From Fuerstiella sp. (GTDB taxonomy: Bacteria; Planctomycetota; Planctomycetia; Planctomycetales; Planctomycetaceae): 58,184 nucleotides of DNA. A model generated the notes under the pieces. It worked only from the letters and a program-made list of their open reading frames with translations. It had not been told where the DNA came from and made no database searches. Position numbers and translations under genes: made by a program. The stretch's first letter is position 1. Every line of letters starts with the position of its first letter. The DNA lies in the NCBI GenBank assembly GCA_022447185.1, contig JAKVAY010000005.1, forward strand, positions 24,090 through 82,273, in the 5' to 3' direction. Below, in pieces: positions 1 through 8,423 of the stretch.

Positions 1-906
1 ACGCTGGAACCCTGCAGCCACCATGGCAAGACACCGCCGTGTACCGTGGCTGTGGTTGCTGCCGGTTTCGCTGAAGTCGTGGTCGGCTGCGAGGACCCCG
101 CACCACACGCATCGGGACGCGGAATCGCTCATCTCAACGATGCGAATATTCCGGTGGTAACCGGGTTGTGTCACGCTGAGGCTCAGCAACTGATTGCTCC
201 ATTTGCAATGCTGCAGATGAACAAAAGACCTTGGGTCCATGCCAAATGGGCAATGACGCTCGACGGCCGAATTGCCACATCCACTGGACACTCCCGGTGG
301 ATCACATGCGAGCGATCACGAGAGAAGGTACACAAACTGCGTGGTGTGATGGATGCAATCATTACCGGAGCGGGCACGGTTCGGTGCGATGATCCCGAGT
401 TGACAGCACGACCGGCCGGACCGCGAACTGCCACCCGAATCGTGCTGGACAGTACCGGCAGCAGCATTCATGAAAACCTGCGATTGATCGAAACACGACC
501 AGCCGCACCGCTGATTGTCTGTCTGGCAGACAACCAGCCGTCAGATACGACACGGCGAATCAAGCTTCTTGGCGCAGAGGTCCTGAAGTTGCCGATGAAC
601 AGCCTCGGACATCTGTGTGTTCGTTCTCTTATACACGAACTTGGTCGGCGTAATATGACCCATGTCCTGATTGAGGCCGGTACAGGAGTGATGGGCGATT
701 TTTTTGATGCTCAGCTGATCGATGAGGTCCATGCATTTATCGCCCCAAAACTGATTGGCGGAACGAACGCACTGTCTCCGATCGGGGGAACGGGCCGCCA
801 ATCAATTCCCACTATGTCGGACCTGACAGAGTTGAACGCACTGCAGATCGACGAAGACATTCTTATCCATGGGCGCATCACTCGACCCGAGTTGACCAGT
901 GATTGA
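1..906 (+). CDS. ribD: Riboflavin biosynthesis deaminase/reductase RibD (5' end missing)
   Basis: The reading frame is open from base 1, so the gene starts upstream of the window. The first visible residues carry the zinc-binding signature of the cytidine-deaminase fold (PCSHHGKTPPC), with two of the zinc cysteines. After about 75 residues comes the reductase domain, beginning near the stretch WVHAKWAMTLDGRIA, which matches the RibD C-terminal domain that binds NADPH and the ribosylamino-pyrimidine. RibD performs the second and third steps of riboflavin synthesis in the cytosol: deamination, then side-chain reduction. The stop codon lies 19 bases from the end of the convergent L,D-transpeptidase gene. 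No other riboflavin gene is visible. Only the extreme N-terminus with the catalytic His/Glu is missing. Confidence 0.93.
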   Translation, partial: TLEPCSHHGKTPPCTVAVVAAGFAEVVVGCEDPAPHASGRGIAHLNDANIPVVTGLCHAEAQQLIAPFAMLQMNKRPWVHAKWAMTLDGRIATSTGHSRWITCERSREKVHKLRGVMDAIITGAGTVRCDDPELTARPAGPRTATRIVLDSTGSSIHENLRLIETRPAAPLIVCLADNQPSDTTRRIKLLGAEVLKLPMNSLGHLCVRSLIHELGRRNMTHVLIEAGTGVMGDFFDAQLIDEVHAFIAPKLIGGTNALSPIGGTGRQSIPTMSDLTELNALQIDEDILIHGRITRPELTSD

Positions 907-925
907 ATGAATCCAAATCCTCAAA

Positions 926-2110
926 CTACGGTCGAATGCGAACACTGGCACCATGACCAAGCAGCGCGAAAACTTCAGCAATGTCAGCGTCACGCATATG
1001 AATACAGCCACGTGAGCGTGCTGAACCGATTGATTGAAGATCGATCGTCCCGTGAATTCCAATGTGGTCCCCCAGCCCGATCCAGTATTCACCCAGAGGA
1101 TTCAGTGGATCGTCCCGGTCAACCTGACCGCCATCCGGATTGTACCAGGTTGGATTCTCGATCTTTTCCTGGACTGTGAATTGGCCGACCGGAGTTCTGT
1201 CACCTTCTCCAGTGCCAATATCATAGCGTTGAACAAAATACCCGTGGGCATGGATCGTTAATTCGAATCGACTCAAATCCACAATCGCCGAAAACGGACC
1301 GTGCATGACCTTGAGCTTCTGACCGGCCTGCAGTTCGTTCGGTTCGATGCGATTCAGTCGCCCCAGATACTGCCAGGAGATATTGTGTTTCCTGCCGATG
1401 GATTCCAGTGTATCTCCAGGTTCCACAAGGTAAGGAGCACCAAAGTGTCGATGAGGGTCTGAAAAAATCTCTGCCGCTGCAAACTCAATTCGATCTTTCA
1501 GAACAGGCCGAACATCCGGCTGTTTCCAGTACAGATTCGACAGGACATTGTGGGCATCGACAATCTTTTCCTGCCCCATCAGCAGATCAACTTTTCGCAG
1601 TGCTTCCGCCGTATCGGCGGAAAGAACGGGGGCCGTTGTGCTGGATTCGACAGCCCGGACAACTTCTGAATCAGGTAAATCCCTGAATGTGAAGTCATCC
1701 GACCGGGAATCAGAATCAAATGAAGCCTGGCGCACTGCCGAATCCGCGGTGTTCACTGACTCAGACTGGAACTCAGGGTTGAACGATGGTTCCTCTGACA
1801 AATCCGGCTCTGACAAATCGGTCAGTACTCGGTCCTGAAAATCGGCATCATCAACGATCGCGTCGAACAGAGGATCTGATTCGTCACTATTGCTGGACGC
1901 AGCCGATACATCTGTACGGTCATCGATCTCCTCCCAGTTTGGAGGCAAGGACACATCATCGTCCGACTGCACTGACAACTGCCCTGAGGGAACAGGGCGC
2001 AATTCCGGGACCAGATCGAAAAACCACGCGCCAAATCCGACTGCCACGGCAGCTACAAACGTGAGCCACCTTGTAGGCATTTGATTCTGATTTTGTGCAA
2101 AGGGCTTCAT
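926..2110 (-). CDS. Membrane-anchored LysM / L,D-transpeptidase (YkuD)
   Basis: A 394-residue protein if started at the ATG at 2110; the frame stays open to 2242 and another ATG lies at 2080, so the start is uncertain. It has one N-terminal membrane segment (about residues 11-35), then about 150 acidic, Ser/Asp-rich and probably disordered residues. A LysM peptidoglycan-binding domain follows (about 227-269), then a YkuD catalytic domain (about 275-392). The catalytic motif is visible as HGT near 353 and SRGCIH near 367-371, with Cys369 as nucleophile. Such enzymes make 3-3 cross-links in peptidoglycan or attach proteins to it, on the periplasmic face. This fits planctomycetes, which do contain peptidoglycan. 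It converges on ribD and appears monocistronic. Confidence 0.88.
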   Translation of the reverse strand: MKPFAQNQNQMPTRWLTFVAAVAVGFGAWFFDLVPELRPVPSGQLSVQSDDDVSLPPNWEEIDDRTDVSAASSNSDESDPLFDAIVDDADFQDRVLTDLSEPDLSEEPSFNPEFQSESVNTADSAVRQASFDSDSRSDDFTFRDLPDSEVVRAVESSTTAPVLSADTAEALRKVDLLMGQEKIVDAHNVLSNLYWKQPDVRPVLKDRIEFAAAEIFSDPHRHFGAPYLVEPGDTLESIGRKHNISWQYLGRLNRIEPNELQAGQKLKVMHGPFSAIVDLSRFELTIHAHGYFVQRYDIGTGEGDRTPVGQFTVQEKIENPTWYNPDGGQVDRDDPLNPLGEYWIGLGDHIGIHGTIDLQSIGSARSRGCIHMRDADIAEVFALLGHGASVRIRP

Positions 2111-2918
2111 CCATGATCCCCTGGACAGATTCTTCGAACGTGCCGTGATTTCGAGGCTCCTGCACCCGTTTTTGGGTTTCGGCCTGGATTTTGGCAAAAA
2201 CTGCAAATTTCGGCTATGGGAATCCTGTGTGACGAGCCCCATTCTGTCGGGTCCGTCAACTCCGGAATATCTCGTTCGGGCACAGTATCCAGCAAAAAAT
2301 CTGCGGTACAGCTTTGATCAGAGCGTTTTCAGCCCGGCAGCCCGGATCATGCAACGCGGGCATTGATGAATGCCCAGTCATTCGGCAAATGACATGTGAC
2401 ACGCAGACGAACATCAGCCGGGACACTCAATGGTCGACCTGTCACAACCGCATCCCTCCAATTCAAACGCCACCCGGTATGACCTGTCCTGATCCCACTC
2501 AGTTTATGAATGAACCACTGGGAACGTGAGACACCTCCGTGTCAAAACGATCATTTCCGGCATTCGTGTGTGTGTGACTAAGGTTCACCGAGCGTTCGCG
2601 ACGACTGTGCCGGTGCGGAAAAATTTCCCAGCTCAGGAAGGGCTGGTACTGAATGGGGACTCAGACTTAACATTCCCGCCGCTGGTCCAGTCCGCCAGCA
2701 GAAACCATTTAATTGTTACGGAACAGAAACTCATGCGTATCTGCTCAGAAATACAGGACGTGTGATGCAAAACCCCGCTCTGGACGTCGATGACGGGAAG
2801 ACACTCCAATGGAACATGTCCAGCCAGATCCGGCAGAATCAGCCGACACAATCGAACGATGTGTCTGTGCCGGTTTCGTGGAACGGGATGACTGATTCGA
2901 AAGACAAGGACTGAGTCG
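2111..2918. other. Divergent intergenic region, no convincing gene
   Basis: About 800 bases separate the divergent L,D-transpeptidase and nhaA genes. Short open frames of 70-80 codons exist, but none has a recognisable domain or a clear ribosome-binding site. One small stem-loop is visible at 2358-2375: GGGCATT, the loop GATG, then AATGCCC. It is not followed by a T-tract. The region must hold the promoters of both flanking genes, but I could not place them with confidence. Confidence 0.5.
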
Positions 2919-4178
2919 ATGGCGAAGACAGTAGAACGCCTTCAGGAATTCTCGATTCCGCTGATTGCCGGCGTCATTCTGGCCGTGATCTGGGCCAATG
3001 TGAGTCCGCACAGCTATCACGCCGCCATCCACGCACCGATTCACCAGTTCGGCGTCTGGCTGCACGCCCCCACGATGATGCCGATATCCCATGACAGCTG
3101 GGAACACTTTTTCACCCTCCATTTTATGATCAACGATATCTTTATGGTCGTTTTCTTTGGGATTGCGGCCAAAGAGATCACGGAATCCTGCCTGCCTAAT
3201 GGAGCGTTGAATCCAGTTTCCAAGGCGATCAATCCGTTGTTCGCAACGGTTGGTGGAGTCATCGGACCGATAACTGTGTTTTTGGGACTCAACGCCGTGC
3301 TTGGTCGAAGTGAATGGACGAATGGCTGGGGCATTCCGACAGCAACAGATATCGCTCTGGCATGGTTGGTTGTTCGGTGTCTGTTCGGCAAAGCTCATCC
3401 GGCAGTAAGCTTTCTCCTGCTGCTGGCCGTCGCCGATGACGCAATCGGACTGGGAATCATTGCGATTGGCTATCCCGACCCGCATCATCCAACACAATGG
3501 GGACAGCTTGTGTGGCTGATTCCGGCGATCGCAACAGCGTGGGGACTGCGACGTCGACAGGTTCAGAACTGGGTCCCGTACGTGTTGATTGGTGGTGGGT
3601 TGTCATGGTGGGGACTGTACAGTGCTCATCTGCATCCCGCACTGGCTCTGGTCTTTATTGTGCCATTCCTGCCAGGGCCAGCTCGTGACTCTGGACTTTA
3701 TCAGAGCAGCGCCCGTGGCCACTCGCCACTGGAATCCTTTGAACACGATCTCAAACGACTCGTCGACTTTGGTCTGTTCTTCTTCGCTCTGGCCAACGCT
3801 GGTGTTGCTTTTTCGGAAGTCAATGGCCTCAGCTGGATTATCCTGACATCACTGATCGCCGGAAAAACGATCGGAATCACTGCCTTTTCGCTGATGGCTC
3901 ACTGGATTGGTTTTCGTCTTCCGTCGGGCATGACCGCAGGCCACGTTGTGGTGACGAGTGTCGTTTCAGGACTTGGCCTGACGGTTGCACTTTTCGTAAG
4001 CGGCCAGGCGTTTTCAGATCCGAGTCTGCAGGGCGCTGCCCGCATGGGAGCTGTTTTCTCTGTAGCTGCTGCCGGCCTCGCGGTTCTGGTTCGCAATGCG
4101 TTCCAAATCGAGAATGCTGCCGGCGACTTCGTGGAAACACTCACCGTTTCATCTGAGCGCGAGCAAGTGGCCAATTAG
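2919..4178 (+). CDS. nhaA: Na+/H+ antiporter NhaA
   Basis: A 419-residue polytopic inner-membrane protein of the NhaA family (E. coli NhaA has 388). NhaA exchanges protons for sodium and controls internal pH and Na+. The key motifs are present: TATDIALAW at about 141-149, matching the helix IV TDIA motif, and VADDAIGLG at about 171-179, with the paired aspartates D173/D174 corresponding to the ion-binding D163/D164 of E. coli. About twelve hydrophobic segments can be traced. The ATG at 2919 is preceded by AAGGACTGAG, a good ribosome-binding site. The gene stands alone between an 800-base gap and a propeller protein. Na+ exchange agrees with an aquatic, probably saline, lifestyle and with the two sodium-solute symporters in the window. 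Confidence 0.93.
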   Translation: MAKTVERLQEFSIPLIAGVILAVIWANVSPHSYHAAIHAPIHQFGVWLHAPTMMPISHDSWEHFFTLHFMINDIFMVVFFGIAAKEITESCLPNGALNPVSKAINPLFATVGGVIGPITVFLGLNAVLGRSEWTNGWGIPTATDIALAWLVVRCLFGKAHPAVSFLLLLAVADDAIGLGIIAIGYPDPHHPTQWGQLVWLIPAIATAWGLRRRQVQNWVPYVLIGGGLSWWGLYSAHLHPALALVFIVPFLPGPARDSGLYQSSARGHSPLESFEHDLKRLVDFGLFFFALANAGVAFSEVNGLSWIILTSLIAGKTIGITAFSLMAHWIGFRLPSGMTAGHVVVTSVVSGLGLTVALFVSGQAFSDPSLQGAARMGAVFSVAAAGLAVLVRNAFQIENAAGDFVETLTVSSEREQVAN

Positions 4179-4345
4179 CCGGACAGTATCGGATCACGAT
4201 ACAAATCATCTCCCGTATAGTACTGGCTCAATGACTCACTTAATCGCGGTGAGTCCGGCAGGCGAGGTCGTGAACCATAAGTTGTGCTCAACTCAGGACC
4301 CCGACCAAATTCTTCCTGGCATATTCAGACCAGATGAAATGAATT

Positions 4346-6187
4346 ATGGCAATGCCGGAGAACCAGTACGAAACGGTGCACACCGATCGACAGCTAACTC
4401 TTGTGTCCGGATTGCGGTGTCTGCTCGCGCTGGTTTGCAGCCATATTGCTGCACCCTACCCTGCGGCCAGACTCACGATTCGCTATCAACTTCAAGGTGA
4501 CTTTGAACTGCAGTTCGCACTGATCACTGTGATCTCGATGGGAATCGGTTCCATACTCGCCTTTCGTCAGCTGGTTGATTTGCCCGTTGGACGAAAATGC
4601 CTGTTCTCGACCATCGGATTCATCCTGTGGGTGCTTGTAGCGTTCGTACTTTTGAATCTGGCAGTCCATTCAGAGATTCCTGTACCTGTCCTCGGAATCC
4701 TGTGGACAGGCGGCACCATCTGGATCGCCTGGACCGTCTGGGCTTTCAGCCTTTTTCGTTCGACCGGAGTAATTCTGGGATCCGTACTGGTTGGTCTCAT
4801 CACCCTCCCATTTTGGGGCCTTGTCGAAGCCACGGGATTACGAGGAAACACTCGTGTTGAATTCGAGTGGCGGCGAGCATTCGACGGAGTTGCGGTAACA
4901 CCCAAAACAACGGAAATCTCCCGGCTGGGTACTGTCACGTGGCCTGGCTATCTGGGAAACACTCGAGACGGTGTGGTGAGTGACACAATGCTGCGTGATG
5001 AATGGGATATTTATGCTCCGGAACCACTGTGGGAACAGAGCTGTGGCGGGGGCTGGAGTTCTTTTGCAGCAACCGAGACTAGTTTGTTCTGCCAGGAGCA
5101 GCTTTCGACGGGTGACTGCGTGACGGCCCGTGATCTGCATACCGGCGAACTTCTTTGGGCAACTCCTCAGGGTACCGAACAATTTTGCAGTGGACTCGGC
5201 GGAAACGGACCACGGGCAACTCCGGCAATTTGCAGCGCAGAGGGAGAAGATCGATCAGGTCCGATACTGTTCGCTGTTGGTCCCTCAGGTGTGCTGAGTT
5301 GCCTTAAGGCAGACTCCGGCGCCATACGATGGACGAGAGATCTGCGAAAGCAGTTTCCCGGAAAGAAGCTGATTCACGGTGCGTGCTGCTCGCCACTTGT
5401 TGTGAATAACCTGATCGTTGTGGCACCCCCAACAGCTTCCGGTCCCGGGTTAGCCGCATTTAATGTCGCCGATGGCACCCTGGAATGGCAGTGTTCGTCC
5501 AGCTGGCCGGCCAGTTATGCGTCACCGTCGCTGATGACAGTCTGCGATCAGCTGCAAATCGTATTTCATGCGGGTCCGGGGGTCATGGGTGTCGACCCGT
5601 CTGACGGACGCATGTTGTGGCAATATCAATGGACAAACGAATGGAACAACAACGCAACGCAGCCTCTTCAGCTGATCGATCAGCCAAATGATCTGTTCGT
5701 GGCAACCGGATACCAAGGTGGAGTCGCGCGCATCTCGATCAGTGCAAATGAATCGGGGGGCCTTCAGGCCCGTGAGATCTGGGTGAATCGCAAAACGATG
5801 AAGACCAAATTCTGCAGCATGGCGCAATTCGGTGAGACGCTGGTCGGACTGGACAATGGAATTCTGTGTGGCATCAATGCGGAAACCGGCAAACGACTCT
5901 GGAAGAAAGGCCGATACGGACACGGTCAAATACTGCAGATCGGCAAACACCTGCTGATTGTCGAGGAAAAAGGTGATATCCGGATTCTGAAACCCGACAG
6001 GAAGGGCGACCATCCTGTGGGCAACGGCGTCGCGGGACTCACTCACAAGGCGTGGAGCCACCCGATACTGATCCATGACCGACTGATCGTCCGAAACGAT
6101 CAGAAAATGATTTGCATGCGGCTGTCGATCGAACCCACGTCAAACTCTGACGAGCAAACACACGTCGACAGCTTCACGTTACCGTAA
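4346..6187 (+). CDS. Membrane protein with PQQ-like beta-propeller domain
   Basis: A 613-residue protein in two parts. Residues 55-160 hold four hydrophobic membrane segments. From about residue 185 to the end the sequence shows repeated blades of the PQQ-like/BamB propeller type, with patterns such as LHTGELLW, DSGAIRWTRD, ADGTLEWQ, SDGRMLWQYQW and ETGKRLWKK. Propellers of this sort occur in quinoprotein dehydrogenases and in BamB. No pyrroloquinoline-binding cysteine pair or catalytic Asp could be identified, so an enzymatic role is not claimed; binding or scaffolding on the periplasmic face is equally likely. The start is uncertain: ATGs at 4346 and 4352 both lack a strong ribosome-binding site. 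Confidence 0.8.
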   Translation: MAMPENQYETVHTDRQLTLVSGLRCLLALVCSHIAAPYPAARLTIRYQLQGDFELQFALITVISMGIGSILAFRQLVDLPVGRKCLFSTIGFILWVLVAFVLLNLAVHSEIPVPVLGILWTGGTIWIAWTVWAFSLFRSTGVILGSVLVGLITLPFWGLVEATGLRGNTRVEFEWRRAFDGVAVTPKTTEISRLGTVTWPGYLGNTRDGVVSDTMLRDEWDIYAPEPLWEQSCGGGWSSFAATETSLFCQEQLSTGDCVTARDLHTGELLWATPQGTEQFCSGLGGNGPRATPAICSAEGEDRSGPILFAVGPSGVLSCLKADSGAIRWTRDLRKQFPGKKLIHGACCSPLVVNNLIVVAPPTASGPGLAAFNVADGTLEWQCSSSWPASYASPSLMTVCDQLQIVFHAGPGVMGVDPSDGRMLWQYQWTNEWNNNATQPLQLIDQPNDLFVATGYQGGVARISISANESGGLQAREIWVNRKTMKTKFCSMAQFGETLVGLDNGILCGINAETGKRLWKKGRYGHGQILQIGKHLLIVEEKGDIRILKPDRKGDHPVGNGVAGLTHKAWSHPILIHDRLIVRNDQKMICMRLSIEPTSNSDEQTHVDSFTLP

Positions 6188-6192
6188 TCAAT

Positions 6193-6215
6193 TGCTCGTT
6201 GACTTCGACCGAGCA
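6193..6215. terminator. Small inverted repeat between convergent genes
   Basis: TGCTCG and CGAGCA form a 6-bp stem around an 11-base loop, just after the stop of the propeller gene and before the end of the convergent metallo-hydrolase gene. The position suits a bidirectional terminator, but the stem is short and no T-tract follows, so this is only a candidate. Confidence 0.25.
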
Positions 6216-6248
6216 CAGTGAAATGTTCGACACACTCCTGCTTCGAAG

Positions 6249-7073
6249 TCAGCCACCACGGACGGAAATTGCCAGTCCGTCATGCGCAGGCTCTATACCA
6301 TCGGGGAGTTCATTGTGGAGCGTCGCATGGTCGAGATCGTGGGCCATATGCGTCAGAAAAGTCTGACGAGGTTTGAATTTTTTCGCCAGTTGAACGGCAG
6401 CATCCACATGCAGATGTGTTGGATGTGGCCTGTACCGCAAAGCTCCCAGGATCAACGTGTCCAGACCCTGCAGATACTCATTGGATTCAGACGGAACTGA
6501 AGACACATCGGTACAAAAAGCAACATCTCCGATTCGAAACCCGAGAATCGGCAGTCGTCCATGGTGCAACCGAATCGGTGTCACCTGGAGCCCCAGTACG
6601 TCAAATGGATTTCCCGGTACGATCCGTTGAAATTGAAAGCGAGGTGCCGCAAACCGGTGAGCCAGTTCTTCCCGATCGGCAAATGCATAACTGAACATTT
6701 GGCGAATCGCCTGCTCCACAGAATCTTCACAGAATAATGGAAGATCCGAATCCATTCGGTGACTGAAAATGCGCAGATCGTCCAGCCCCATGACGTGGTC
6801 CGCGTGAGCGTGCGTGAACAAAGCCGCCTGAACAAGTGAGGCTCTGTTTTGAATCAGCTGGAGCCGTAATTCCGGCCCAGTATCAATGACAAATTCCCCG
6901 TTGGGAGCACGCACGAGGACACCGGACCGCATTCGGCGATTCGATGCATCGTCTGAGGTGCAAACGGCACAGTCACAGCCCACAACGGGCACACCGATGC
7001 TGGTGCCGGTTCCGGTCAGGACCAGTTCTGCAGCATGATTTCCTGATTCAGTGTTGCGAGAAGAAGTACCCAA
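6249..7073 (-). CDS. PhnP-like metallo-beta-lactamase-fold hydrolase
   Basis: A 274-residue MBL-fold protein. The metal-binding motif HAHADH is at residues 88-93, further histidines occur downstream (including the HLHVDA and LTHMAHD stretches), and the cysteine-rich insertion CDCAVC is at 33-38. That insertion and the following NRRMRSGVLV are typical of the PhnP/phosphoribosyl cyclic phosphodiesterase group, which binds an extra zinc. The family cleaves cyclic phosphodiesters, but many members outside phn operons have no known substrate, and no phn gene is nearby. The start is a TTG at 7073, supported by GAGG six bases upstream; no in-frame ATG precedes the conserved N-terminal strand. Confidence 0.85.
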   Translation of the reverse strand: MGTSSRNTESGNHAAELVLTGTGTSIGVPVVGCDCAVCTSDDASNRRMRSGVLVRAPNGEFVIDTGPELRLQLIQNRASLVQAALFTHAHADHVMGLDDLRIFSHRMDSDLPLFCEDSVEQAIRQMFSYAFADREELAHRFAAPRFQFQRIVPGNPFDVLGLQVTPIRLHHGRLPILGFRIGDVAFCTDVSSVPSESNEYLQGLDTLILGALRYRPHPTHLHVDAAVQLAKKFKPRQTFLTHMAHDLDHATLHNELPDGIEPAHDGLAISVRGG

Positions 7074-7314
7074 CCCATGCCTCGGACAATGATATTTGCG
7101 TTTCCTGCCAGTGACCGTCGAGTGAATCTATCGATCCGGGTTGATTTTAGGAAGAGTGCCCCTCACTAACTGGATTCCTTTGAATTTCCGAACGACGATT
7201 CCCGCCTCACAAGGCGCGTCCGAGTCTTCTGTCACCGAATACCCTGCTGACCGCAGTCACAGTCGACCCGAAACAGCCCAATCCCGACATAGTTGCACAC
7301 GACGGAATGCCAGG

Positions 7315-8298
7315 ATGTCACAATCGGAATCCACATCTCGGCCGATTCAGCCAATGGATCCCCGGCTACAGGACATTCAGCCGGGAGGCGGTGTCGTGAT
7401 TCATCTGGAGCAGAAATGGGGAGACGTTCGGCGTTGGTGGTTAAAATCATTTCGTCGTGGCTGGGTGCAGCGCATGGAGTCACTTCGCCAGGGTGATTTT
7501 AATCCGTGTCCCCACGACGTGCTGGATTCTCGTGACCTGAAATTTCACCAAAATCAGGGTGGCTGGTACTGGGATTCCGCGGACGACCCGTTTCACTGGC
7601 GTGACAGGATTCCATTCGCCCGTGTCGGACTGGCTGAACTGCTGGTTGTTGGAGGCGGCTTCAGCGCGGCCGGTCTGGCGTTCGCGTGGGGAGGATCTGT
7701 CTTAACGGGATCTGTTCAAATCATTGCCTGGATTGCAAGTGCCGTGTTTCTGGTGATTGCCGGCCTCATTGCGTGGTTCTTTCGAGATCCACCGCGTGAG
7801 GCTCCTGCAGCACCCGGTCTGGTGGTTTCGCCCGCCGATGGAAAGATTGTGGACATCGAAGAACTGGACAACGACGACCACGTAGGCGGACCGGCGATAA
7901 AAATCGGAATTTTTTTGTCAATCTTTAACGTTCATATCAATCGAGCCCCCGTATCAGGCCGAGTGATCGGGCTCGCTTACCAGCCAGGAAAATGCCTCAA
8001 CGCTCTGCGCCCCGAATCTGCGAGAGAGAATGAGCAACTGGCAGTCATGATGGAAACCGATGACGGTCATCATCGCGGCGTCGTAATTCGTCAGATCACC
8101 GGTGCAATCGCACGGCGCATCGTCTGCTGGCTCAAACCCGGTGATAATCTGCAGCGAGGTGAACAGTTCGGCATGATCAAGCTCGGATCACGGACGGAAC
8201 TGGTCCTGCCAAAAACAGCGTGTCTGACCATACGCACTCAACCGGGTGACCGGGTGAAAGCCGGCACATCCATCCTGGCCGACTTTGGGGCAGAGTAG
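7315..8298 (+). CDS. psd: Phosphatidylserine decarboxylase
   Basis: A 327-residue protein that converts phosphatidylserine to phosphatidylethanolamine at the inner membrane. The self-processing motif LGS is clear (Ser at about 292, within KLGSRTELVLP); cleavage there would create the pyruvoyl cofactor. Two hydrophobic segments (about residues 105-155) precede the RDPPR and VVSPADGKI motifs typical of the family. The Psd region matches the shorter bacterial form, here with an N-terminal extension of about 100 residues rich in Arg/Trp. The ATG at 7315 was chosen; the frame is open further up to a TTG at 7141, but that stretch is low quality. It lies divergent to the PhnP-like gene. Confidence 0.9.
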   Translation: MSQSESTSRPIQPMDPRLQDIQPGGGVVIHLEQKWGDVRRWWLKSFRRGWVQRMESLRQGDFNPCPHDVLDSRDLKFHQNQGGWYWDSADDPFHWRDRIPFARVGLAELLVVGGGFSAAGLAFAWGGSVLTGSVQIIAWIASAVFLVIAGLIAWFFRDPPREAPAAPGLVVSPADGKIVDIEELDNDDHVGGPAIKIGIFLSIFNVHINRAPVSGRVIGLAYQPGKCLNALRPESARENEQLAVMMETDDGHHRGVVIRQITGAIARRIVCWLKPGDNLQRGEQFGMIKLGSRTELVLPKTACLTIRTQPGDRVKAGTSILADFGAE

Positions 8299-8423
8299 AA
8301 CAGAACGTCCCGCGGCAGCTCTCGCCAAAACGAGCAAATAGATTTGACCTGCTGTACCCGTCCAGGCCATGATCCTGACGCTGCAAAACGTTTCAGATCA
8401 AATCAGGCGTTGAAGAGGTCGTC

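Noticed and set aside
2745..3497. 250-codon minus-strand frame over nhaA
   Set aside because: Antisense to a clear NhaA gene and without recognisable sequence.
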